A stretch of 60,064 nt of DNA, from NCBI GenBank assembly GCA_031552185.1, contig JAVBMU010000093.1, positions 1-60,064 of the forward strand, written 5' to 3'. How positions within the stretch are numbered: position 1 is the first letter of the stretch; each line of letters opens with the position of its first letter. Positions 41,832-51,500 of this stretch are shown here, piece after piece. The notes below the pieces were generated by a model. It was given only the letters and a program-made list of their open reading frames with translations. It made no database searches and was not told the origin of the DNA. The position numbers and the translations under genes are program-made. The DNA comes from JAVBMU01 sp031552185. GTDB lineage: Bacteria > Actinomycetota > Actinomycetes > Actinomycetales > Cellulomonadaceae.

Positions 41832-41949
41832 CGAGCCAGAGCCGTGGGCGCGAGGTAGAGCCGTGGTGCGCGAGGTAGAGCCGTGGTGCGCCCGGCACGC
41901 CGGTGCGGCGGCGCTACGGGTCTACCTCGGCGTCGTCGGCTCTATCTCG
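41832..41949. repeat. 20-bp periodic inverted array R3a
   Basis: Left units CGAGCCAGAG (41832), CGAGGTAGAG (41851) and CGAGGTAGAG (41871). The core contains CGCCCGGCACGCCGGTGCGG. Inverted units CTACCTCG (41922) and CTATCTCG (41942) follow. It begins 14 nt after the mmpL stop. From here to 42085 there is only an 18-bp tandem repeat (GGCGGCGCCGGGCGTGGG) and GC-rich sequence. Confidence 0.8.
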
Positions 41950-42085
41950 GGATATCGAGGTGGGTCCGCGGGCACCGGATGGGGCGCGGGGCGTGGTGCC
42001 CGGCGGCGAGTTCGGGGGGCGGCGCCGGGCGTGGGGGCGGCGCCGGGCGTGGGGCGCGCCGAGCGGGGCATGCGACGATGCCACG

Positions 42086-42539
42086 GTGACGTCGCGGACC
42101 GATCACCCGATCGGCTGGGGCTAAAGGCAAGACCGTCGCAAATCTCGTCGAGTTCGCGCGGGTTCGCGGCGCGCGGATCGTCGCGGATCTCCGGCTCACG
42201 CCCCGCTCCCGCAAGCCGGGCTTCTCGAGGCGGGGGCTCGCGGCGACGCCGGCGGACGAGGGACTCGGGTACGTTCACCTGCCCGAACTCTGAAACCCCC
42301 GGGACAACCGAGCGGGCTTCGTGGACACCGCCGGGGCCGTGGGTCGCCGCGCGCGCGGCCGATACCGGCGGCAAGTGCTCGCGACTCCCGGCGGGCGGGA
42401 GTCGCTCGCTCGGCTGCGATCGCTCGCCCGGGTGGGCGCCGTCGTCGTGATCTGCTTCGAGGATGACGAGACCCGCTGCCACCGGCAGCTTGTGCTCGCG
42501 GCGCTGGTGGACGACGACGCTCGGTCGGCGCCCGGCTAA
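42086..42539 (+). pseudogene. DUF488 family protein, disrupted
   Basis: Clear remains of a DUF488 gene. From about 42120 one frame reads KTVANLVEFARVRGARIVADL, then LTPRSRKPGFSRRGLA and GLGYVHLPEL. A TGA stop (42291-42293) is followed in the same frame by NPRDNRAGF, RESLARLRSLARVGA and ICFEDDETRCHRQL. In intact family members the position of the stop is the glycine of an LGNPRDNRAGF-like phrase, so a GGA-to-TGA change explains it. The natural N-terminus (VTSRTDHPIGWG from GTG at 42086) is in another frame, so a frameshift near 42120 is also needed. Confidence 0.8.
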
Positions 42540-42618
42540 ATCGTTGTCGTGGTCGGTGCGCCGGTTCGGTTTCCGTCGTGCGAATCAGTTCCGGCAGCGG
42601 GCGGGCCGCGTGGGCGAC

Positions 42619-42740
42619 GGCGGCGAGTCAGTACCTGAGGCGGCGAGTCAGTACCAGAAATGCCGGAAAACGGGCCTGAGCCCACCGTTGGGTACTGACT
42701 CGGCGGGCGAGGTACTGACTCGGCGGGCGAGGTACTGACG
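42619..42740. repeat. 20-bp periodic inverted array R3b
   Basis: Left units CGAGTCAGTACC at 42624 and 42644. The core contains ATGCCGGAAAACGGGCCTGA. Three inverted units GGTACTGACTCGGCGGGCGA begin at 42691, 42711 and 42731, the last one truncated. The unit tail (GCGGGCGA) differs from those of R1 and R2c but is identical within this array. Confidence 0.85.
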
Positions 42741-42767
42741 TGCGCGCCCGCGGCGGGTGCTCGTGCG

Positions 42768-43119
42768 TCACACCCGGACCCCGGCTTTGAGCAGCCGAGA
42801 TACTGTCGAGGCAGACAGATCGATGGCGACGTCAACTTCCTTCTGATCGCGGCTGCGGCACCCCTGGTTGACAAGGTTACGGGCGAGATTCGATACGCTG
42901 CATCCGCGTCGATTGCACCACAGGTAGCGAAGGAGCCGCGGGTCAACCGCCTGCGGCCGGACCCGTCTGGGGGACCTTGTCGGCGAGAGTTTGGACGACC
43001 GCATCAATAACTAGCGCTCGCGCAAAGTCGCCACGCCGGAATGCTACATCCAGGTTGTCTTTGTCTGGGTGATAGCCGAACGAGAGCCTGAAGGCGTCGC
43101 GACTCGCTGCGGATGTCAT
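42768..43119 (-). pseudogene. Small frameshifted gene downstream of the UvrD helicase
   Basis: ATG at 43119, with GGGGAC upstream, opens a 58-residue frame ending at 42943 (starts MTSAASRDAFRLSFGYHPDK, ends DKVPQTGPAAGG). A second frame then carries DPRLLRYLWCNRRGCSVSNL and continues to 42768, ending in DLSASTVSRLLKAGVRV, which looks like a helix-turn-helix. Both parts have protein-like composition in locally lower-GC DNA, so one frameshift near 42950 would join them into a protein of about 115 residues. The start is 31 nt after the helicase stop on the same strand. I do not recognise the family. Confidence 0.5.
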
Positions 43120-43150
43120 CGTTCGAAGTCCCCATCGAATCCGGCGCGCT

Positions 43151-45445
43151 TCATCGTCGCGGTCCCTGGCTGGACCCCGGCAGCAGCCCGCTGCGGGTCC
43201 CGTTCCACAGCACGGCGAGTTGGTCCCGCGCCCGCGTCGCGGCCACGTAGATCAGCGATCGTTCGCGCAGTTCGGCGTCGGCCCGTTCCGCCTCCGGCAG
43301 CGAGGCGACGCCGTAACCCCAACCGGCGTCGGCCGAGACGCCGAAGAGCACGACCCGCTTGAACTCCATGCCCTTGGATCGGTGCATCGTCATGACCAGG
43401 ACGCCGCCGGTGCCGGTCGCGGCGTCGTCCTGGATGTACTTCGCCTTGATGCCGCGCTCGTTCAGCGCGCGGACGACCTTTTCGCCGGTTATTCGGGTGC
43501 GGACCAGGATTCCGATGGTTTCGGGCGCATCACCCTCGCCGACGGCGGGTTTGAGCCAGCCGCGCACGAGTTCGGCCGCCTGCTCGTATTCGTCGACGAG
43601 CGTGGCGGCGCCCAGTTCCTGCGGCGGGGGGCCGGAGCGGGCGGACCGGTACCCCGTTGCGGCCGCGTCCTCGTCCTCCAGGTCGAGCCATTGTGCCCCG
43701 GCGAGGACGCCAACGGCGTAGCGGAGGTTTTGTGCCGTGGTGCGGTAGTTGAGTGTCAGCCGGCGCGAGCGCCCCCTGATGTTGATCCCGTAGCGGGAGA
43801 GCACGATCCGCTGCCCGTAGATGCGCTGCTGGGAGTCCTCGGCGAGGAAGAGATCGTTGGGACCTGCGGCAACCAGTGCCCGCAGGAGGAACAGGCGGGA
43901 GGGCGCGAGGTCCTGGGCCTCGTCGACGAGCACGTGGTCGGCGAGCCGCCCGGCCGCGCCGGCGAGCCGGCCGCCCGCGCCCGCGACGGCGTCGAGGTGG
44001 GCGGCGGCGATCATCGCCTTCTCGTCCCAATCGGTCGAGCCGGCGGCCGCGGCGGCGGCCCGGTACGCCTCGATGACTCGCCACACCGCGACCCGCTGGA
44101 CCCGGTTCAGTGCGACGCCGCGACCCGCGCGCCGGACGCGCAGGTAGTCGTCGCGGGTCACGACTCGGTTGGGCAGGACCACGGTGGCGTATTCGGCGGC
44201 CAGGAAAGCGCGGCTGCGCAGGTCCTGGGCGAGGTCGCCCCCGGCGTCCGCGATCGCGGCGTCCCATCGGGCGGCGGGGGTCGGCTCGAGCACGTACGGG
44301 GAGCGGGGTCCCAGCACTGACGCGACGGTGGCGGCCCAGGCGTCGCCCGCGGCCGTCAGGCTCTCGGCCTTGGCCAGCACGCGTCGCGCGATGGCGTCGA
44401 CGCCGGCGATGTAGATGCCGGGTTGCCCGAGTTCGCCGGCCATCGTCAGGCCAGGGTCCAGCGCCCGCATCGTCTCCGCCAGGGACGCGGCCAGAGTCCG
44501 GTTGAACGTGGTCAGGACGATCCGCGCGTTCGGCTCGGTGCGGGCCAGATGCCGGGCCCGGTGCAGCAGCACGACGGTCTTTCCGGTGCCGGCGCCGCCG
44601 GAGAGGCGGAACGAGCCATTGCGGTGACCGACCGCGTACGCGCGCTGCTCGGGATGCAGGAACACGCGCCAGCGACCGAAGTCGTCATCCTCCACGGCGG
44701 CCCGCAACTCGGCGTTGTCCTCGATGAATGCGAATTCCATCCGGGCGGCCGGCCGCTGCAGGGCGGCCAGGAGTTGCCTGTCGTCGCCGGAATCAGGTTC
44801 GACGGCGGGTTCGGTCAGGTCGAGCTTCGCGCGGACCGAGGCGAGGTCCGTGCCGACGGACAGGTCGAGGAGCGCGTCGGCCTGCCAGGTCGCCGGCGCC
44901 TCGCCGGCCACGGCCAGCATCTGGTCCTCCGTGGTCGCGGCCAGCGCGCGGTCGGCGATGCTCGGGTCGATGCCGAGGTCGGTGAGGTCGGCGAGCGTAA
45001 TGCCCTGGGTTTCCAGCAGGGGGTACGCCGTGCGGTCGATGTCCTCGGGCGCCGGCTTCGGTCGGGCTACCGGCCGATCGCCCGCCGGGTTCGCAGGCAC
45101 AGCGGGCGCGGCCTGATCCGCGCGAATCAGTTCGGCAATGCCGTTCTTCGGGTTGATCCGCACGACGGCGGTCTCGGCGTACGCGTACGCCTCCTGGTGC
45201 GGGTAGCTGCCGAGGTAGACGTAGTGCGCGTCGGCGGCGTTGCCCTGGATCTTGACCAGCACGGCCCGCCACGAGTCGTTGACCCGGCCGGTATGGATCC
45301 GAGGATCGGCCGCGCCCTGGACCGGTTCGATGTGCAGCCCGGGCGCGGTGTCGTTCTCCTGCAGCTTTTCCAGGAAGGCGAAGGCCGCCTTGCGCACGCT
45401 CCCGTCGAGTTTGGCGAAGTCCGGTCCGAGGATGATCTGGGGCAT
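43151..45445 (-). CDS. UvrD-type superfamily 1 helicase with RelE-like N-terminus
   Basis: A 764-residue ATP-dependent DNA helicase. The first 95 residues (LDGSVRKAAFAFLEKLQEND, PGLHIEPVQGAADPRIHTGR, NDSWRAVLVKI, PHQEAYAYAE) have the shape of a RelE/ParE toxin fold. The SF1 core has motif I GGAGTGKT (about 283-290), motif II VDEAQD (about 505), motif V MTMHRSKGMEFKRVVLF and motif VI IYVAATRARDQL. The protein starts at ATG 45445, 57 nt after the giant helicase stop, so they form an operon. Such helicases occur in actinobacterial defence neighbourhoods. Whether the RelE-like domain is a nuclease or only a binding module is unknown; the short linker after it is Pro-rich. Confidence 0.82.
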   Translation of the reverse strand: MPQIILGPDFAKLDGSVRKAAFAFLEKLQENDTAPGLHIEPVQGAADPRIHTGRVNDSWRAVLVKIQGNAADAHYVYLGSYPHQEAYAYAETAVVRINPKNGIAELIRADQAAPAVPANPAGDRPVARPKPAPEDIDRTAYPLLETQGITLADLTDLGIDPSIADRALAATTEDQMLAVAGEAPATWQADALLDLSVGTDLASVRAKLDLTEPAVEPDSGDDRQLLAALQRPAARMEFAFIEDNAELRAAVEDDDFGRWRVFLHPEQRAYAVGHRNGSFRLSGGAGTGKTVVLLHRARHLARTEPNARIVLTTFNRTLAASLAETMRALDPGLTMAGELGQPGIYIAGVDAIARRVLAKAESLTAAGDAWAATVASVLGPRSPYVLEPTPAARWDAAIADAGGDLAQDLRSRAFLAAEYATVVLPNRVVTRDDYLRVRRAGRGVALNRVQRVAVWRVIEAYRAAAAAAGSTDWDEKAMIAAAHLDAVAGAGGRLAGAAGRLADHVLVDEAQDLAPSRLFLLRALVAAGPNDLFLAEDSQQRIYGQRIVLSRYGINIRGRSRRLTLNYRTTAQNLRYAVGVLAGAQWLDLEDEDAAATGYRSARSGPPPQELGAATLVDEYEQAAELVRGWLKPAVGEGDAPETIGILVRTRITGEKVVRALNERGIKAKYIQDDAATGTGGVLVMTMHRSKGMEFKRVVLFGVSADAGWGYGVASLPEAERADAELRERSLIYVAATRARDQLAVLWNGTRSGLLPGSSQGPRR

Positions 45446-45502
45446 CGTTGGCGCTTTCTCGGGATCAGTTCGAGTGCGGGGGCGGGGTGGTGGGGGACGG
45501 GG

Positions 45503-48500
45503 TCAGCGGATCAGGGCGGCGCGGATGGCCGCGGGTTCGGCGTCGACGACGGTCCAACCCCGGGCGCGCAGTTCCCCGCGAATCTCAGGGCTGAGGTCCG
45601 CGAACTCGACGGTCACCATGCGGTCGGCCCAGGCCAGGGACAGGGGCACGCCGTCGCCGAATTCGTCCCCGATGGTCGGGGCCTCGATGCCGAGCTCGGC
45701 CAGGTCGAGCACGGCGATCAGGAGTTCGCGCTCGGCCGACGTCGCGTACTCGGCGGCGTTGCGCCAGTCGGGGGCCTTCGCCAACCGTCGGGTCAGTTCG
45801 TCCTCGACGTGGCTCGCGCGCTCTGCCGCCTCGAGCGACGACGTGGCGCCGGCCGGCCGAGTGCCGGTGAGCATCGATCGCGTCCCGATCGACGTCGGTG
45901 TGGCCGCCCGGAAATTGAGCAGGTTCGCCAGGTGCAGCCACTCCCGCCAGGCCGCCTTGTGATCCGGCCCGACGGCGTCGTCGGCGTCGTCGAGGACGAC
46001 GGCGATCTCGGTCGTCTCGCCGACGAACTGGCGGATCGCGACGCCGAGCGTGTCCTGCACCCACGTTCCGCCGTACCGGATGCCCTTGGCCGGTGACTCA
46101 TGGTCCAGGGCTCCGAGGGCGACCGTGGGCAGTGCGACGTCCGAATTGACGAAAGCCGGCGTCACCGAGCGGGCGAAGAGCATCGGCAACCACTGGGCGA
46201 GCTGCTCGCGGGCGCGCACGTCGGGGCGTTCGATCCACTGCGTGAGCAGGTCCAGCGCGGGGGCGGTCACCAGCCGCAACGCCGCGGGCGAAAGGCGGTC
46301 TTTCGCCTCGGCGAGGACCACTTCCGCCGCCTGCGGGTGCAGCCACGGCACGGGCGCGCTCGGGTCCGCAGCCCCCGAACCGCCGCCGGCGCCGGACCCG
46401 GCGGCCCCGGACCGGCCGGTGGGCGCCACGTCATCCCAGACGAAAGCCAGCACCTGGTAGCCCACGTCGCGCAGCGCCTGCCGCTTCGCCGCGTCGTCGG
46501 CCAGCCGGTTGACGCCGGCCCCGGCGTGGTAGCGCAGGCCGTCGGTGTAGATCGCGGTGCGGGGGATGCCCGGCCGGTCACTGGTGAGGACGAAGTCGGG
46601 TTTGGTTCCGGCCTCGTGGACGAGGACCTGGGGTTCGAGCCGCCACAGGGCGCCGCCCGGCATGGTGATGGACCAGGTGTTGCCGCTCGGCCCCGGCTTC
46701 TCCGCGACCGTGGCGCCCAGCCGCTGGAGGCGTTCCAGCAAAGCCTTGCGGAACAGCAGTTCGAGGTGCGATTCGGGGTCGGCGACCTCGGGCTCGGCCA
46801 CGGTGATGGTCCACTCGCAGGCGGCCGGGACCTCGGCCTGCGCGTCGATGCTCGCTCCGCCCAGCAGGATCGCCCGCAGGTGGCGGGCCGCCGCCGATCG
46901 CGAGACCCGGTCCACCTCGTGCGGACGGGCGTAGGGGAGCAGGCAGCGTTCGCAGGCGAGCCGACCCTCGGCCTGACACGGGCATGCCTGCAGGTAGTCC
47001 CAGGCGCTGCGGAGCATGCCCCAAAGCGCCCGATGCTCGGCGAGTTCGGCCAGATACCCGGTGCCACCGCGGACGACGTCGTGCACCAGCAACGCCCCGG
47101 TGGGCGCTCCTGCCGCCGGGCTGGGATCGACGATTTCGGTGACGTCGAGGTGGTCGGGCTCGCCGCCCATGCGCATCTGCAGCGCCAGCAGCAGCGCTGT
47201 CCGCAGCGAGGGCAGGGCGAACTCGTCGCCCAGGGTGACGGAGACCGGCAGCCGAAGCACGAGGCCTTCGGTGGTCAGCGACCGGGCCAGCGCGACGGTG
47301 CGGACCTGCTCCGTGCCGGCCTTGCGCAGCGGACACCAGGGCCGGTGCTCGGCGGCCCGGTTCGTCCCAGTAGAGGTGTCGAGCTTGCCGCACTGTTCGC
47401 AGACCCGGAACAGGGCGACGTCGTGCGGCTGACCAGCGAGTTGGAGCGTGGCGCCGTGGGCCGAATCCCGGCCCAAGTTGAGCCACCGGATCCGCATCTG
47501 CCGCTGGTACCGGACGCCGAAGCCATAGTCCTCGACGAACCACTGCCGCCCGCCCGGGGCGTGCGGGTCGACGTCGGCCAGGGTGCGAATGGTGTAGCGC
47601 TCCCGCCGGCGTTCGTCCGAGCGGTCGTCGATCGTGGCTTCCTCGCGCCGGATCACCGAGGTGACCCGTTGGAGGGCCACCACCTCGATCCGCTGGGCGA
47701 CATCCGCCACGCCCGCCTCGGCGCAGCGCGGGCAGCGGGCCGGCGCCGGCTCGGCGCCGGGCGCGTCGGCGTCGGTGACGTCCTGGGTGTAGCCGCAGGC
47801 CGGGCAGCATGCCCAGGTCCGCACGGCGTGCTCGGACCGGCCCAGGTCCAGGGCGTCGATCTGGATCGCGTACCCGCGGGCGTAGAACGTGGCGCCGGGG
47901 GCGAAGTCGCGCAGCGCCTGGGCCGAGCCCCGGCTGAGTTCCATGTGCTCGGTGCGGTACTCCTGGGTGTCCGGGTCCATCCAGGACAGCGACACCTCCA
48001 GGCTCACCGAGTCGTCCACCAGGGTGTAGTTGGGCAGCAGGCCGTATTCCTCCAGCACGCCCACCCAATGCTCGGAAGAGGCCTCGGCCCGCTGGTATTG
48101 CGTCAGCTTTACGGCGGCCTCGGCGGTGCGCCGCGCCCGCTCGTCCGCCTCGGTCGCCGCCGGCGAATCCGCGCGGACCCGCAGGCCGTCGGGGGCGCTG
48201 AGGGCGGCCTGGATCTCGAGTTCGCGGTGGGCAAGGCCCTCCATCCGGGTCCGCCAGGCGATGGACGCCTCGTGGCTGCGCCGGGCGAGGTCGGACGGCG
48301 TGCTGCCGCCGGTCGGCGCCAGGCCCGGCAGCGCCCAGGCCCGCAACCGTTGTTCGACGGCGGGGGAGAGGTCGGGGAAGCCGGCCAGGAAACGGTCCAG
48401 CAGGGCCGGGCCTTCGGCGTCGGCGAGCGCGATCACCGCACCCAGGAAGGTACCCGGCTCGCTCGAGCCGAGGGCCTCACTCGCCGTGCGCGGGTGCGGG

Positions 48501-51500
48501 GCGCCGGGCCGCCGGGCCAACTCGTCGGCGAGGGAAGCGAAGTACTGCCGGCGCAGGATCTCCTCGGCGTCCAGGTAGGTGGTCGGCGGGCGAACGGCCC
48601 CGTTCAGGACGTCGGTCGGCTTGGCGAACCGGGGGAGCTGGTCGCCCCGGGCGGTGACGAAGGCGAGCGCCAGGGCGCTCCCGGTTTGTCGCCCGGCCCG
48701 CCCGACGCGTTGCAGATACGAGGCGACCGACCGCGGCAGCGAGGACAGCAGGACGGTCGACAATTCGCCGATGTCGATGCCCAATTCGAGCGTCGGCGTC
48801 GCCACCAGCACGTTCGGCGCGTTGGGTGCCGGATCGGGTGACTTGAACGCCTGCTCGTACTCGAGGCGGACCTCGTCGTCGAGCATGCTCGTGTGTTCCC
48901 GGGCGACCACCCGGGCCGGGTCCGCTTCCTCATACATGCGGCGATAGAAATTGTCGAACACCGCATGCCGCGCCAAGGTGCCGGTGCAGCGGGCCACGAG
49001 GCACGGGGCGCCGAGCAGCTGATCGACCACCGCCGGCGTCCCGGGCAGCGTCGAGCCGCACGCCGCGCAGGCCAGGCAGAGTTGGCCTGCCGCCAGGGCC
49101 GGCAGGTCCACGGCCTGGACTACCACGCTCTCGGGCGTGAGGTGGAAGGTCGTGCCGCCGGAGGAGGACAGCGTGGTCCCGACGACGTCGAGCCGGGCGA
49201 GATGCTTCAGCAGCAGCCGGGCGAGGACCGCGGCCTCGGCGGGCTCCGCGCGCAGACACTTGGCCGTCCACGCCGCGTACCAGCCGCGGGGGGATCCGAC
49301 CGGTTCGAGGTCCTCGCCGGCCCGCTTGGTCCCGGCCGTGGTGACCACGGCGCCACCCACCCGGGGGAAGCCGGGCGCGCTGAGCCCGCGGCCGAAGCCG
49401 GGCATGCCGTCGCGCCGCCCCGGGCGGCCGCCGGTGAGCCACCACCGGTTCCCGTCCTCCTCCCGGAACTTCTTGAACCACTCGTGATGGATCGCGCCGT
49501 GCCGGCGCATGTGCTCCAGCACGCCGCGCACCCAGGCAAGCAGGCCGGCATCCGTCGGCTCGAAGCCCGCCAGGATGCCCTGCCGGTCCGGCTCCGTCAG
49601 GGCGGCGCGGGCGGCGGCGAGCAACACGCTCGGTTCCGCCCGGGCCTCGGCGACGGCGGAGCCGGTCGCCGCCAGCGTTCGCCCGACGGCGGAGCGCAGT
49701 CCGAACTCCATCAGCACGTCCAGCGCGAGCCGACGGCGGACCCGGTGCCGCACGGTGTAATGCACCTTGGCCTGGGTATCGCCCTGCCAGAACGTGGCGA
49801 ATTTCTCCCGCTCGGCGAGGTCCGGCGGCAGCAGCCGGTAACGCCTCTTCGGGTCGTCGCCGGCCTGGTCGATCATGCGCTGGATGAGCGTGGCCAGGTC
49901 GGTCGGCTGGTCGCTCATCGCCTGCCGGATCACCGCGCGCAGCGTCAGCGCGTGCGAGCGGGCCTGGACGAAGCCCGCCCGGTGCGCGGCGTCCTGCACC
50001 GAGTCGGTGAAGACGAGCGCCTTCTTCTCCGCGGGGTCCAGCCCGGGCGTCCCGAACAGGCTGGACAGGGTCACCGAGAGGAGCGTCGCGATGGCCGAGC
50101 CGAGGAACCGGATCCCGTCCCGCTGCCCGCAGGAGGGACAGTCGTCATCGCGGGCGGGCCGCGCCCCGGCGTCATCCATCGGGTGGGACAGCACCGGCAA
50201 CACCGCGCCGTCGACGTCGTCCCCGGTGGGCGCCTTCGCGGTCAATCGGCGCTCGTGGGCGAGAAACCACCACAGGTTGGAGACCGACTCTCCGGCTTCG
50301 GCCTGCTCCCCCTCGGCGGGGGCGTGGATCAGCGGGCGGAACCGATCGTCGGAGCGCAGGTGCCGCCCGCGAATGTCCGCGTCGCGCGGATCGAGGTCGG
50401 TGCCCGTCGGGGCGAGGACCACGCCCCAGCCCGACCGGCCGCAATGCCGGCAGTAGATCGCCGGGAAGGACCGCCCCCCCGCGCGCCCGCCCTCCTCGCC
50501 GGCGCCGTCGGCGTCTTCGACGACTACGCCCTCGTCCTGCCACGAGAACTGGGCGACGCCGCTCGCGGCGCGGTTCAGCCGGGTCAGTTCCCGCGTCCAC
50601 AGGTGCACGTCCACCGACAGCGCGCCGCGCCCGGCCTCCTTGCGGATGTGGGTCAGGGCGCTGAGCACGGCGGTCAGGGCCGCCTGGGAACGTTCCTCCC
50701 ACGCCGGCTCCGACGACGGCCGAAAGACCGCCCTAGCCAGGTCGGACACGTCGACGGCCTCCCGGGCGGCGGCGGCCAGGCCCGTGTGGGGGTCGCTGAC
50801 CAGCGGGTGGGCCTTGGCGAGCGTCAGCAGGTCCTCGGGGGAGTCCGTGCTCAGGTCGGCGGGCGGGCCGCTGGGGTCCACGTAGTCCGCGTCCGCCGGG
50901 GCGAAGCGGTACAGGTGGCTGAGCACGGTCCGTGCGATCGCCCTCGGGTCCCTTGCCCTCTCCAACGCGGGCAGCAGCGCGCCAACGGCGATGTTGTCCG
51001 CATCCAACGCCCGGATCCCGCGGGCGGCCACGACCTTCCGGGCGTCGCCGACCCACTCGGCCAGGCTGAGCCGGCTCTCGGTCACCACCGCGTCCGGGGG
51101 GAAGTCCTCCCCGAAGATCGTGCGGGCGAAGTCGAGCATTGTCGCCGGGTCACCGTCGCCGCCCAACGTGGCCGACGTCGCCACCGGCGTCACCCGGCCG
51201 AGCGGGCGGGCGAGATCCGGCGCCGTGAGGCCGGCCGCGGCGAGCGCCGCGGGCGCGGCCGGCCAGTGTGCCTTCAGCGCCAGGCCGAGCCGGCGCAGCA
51301 GCATCGCGACGTCGGTGCCCTGGGCGCCGTTGTACGTGTGGAATTCGTCCAGCACCAGGTATTGCAGCGACAGGGCCGACGCCGACCACAGCTTCGCGTC
51401 CGCGGACCGCAGCAGGAGTTGGTCCAGCATCTTGTAGTTGGTCAGCAGAATGTCCGGCGGGCTGTCCCGAATCACCGACCGATCCGTGATCAGCCCGGCC

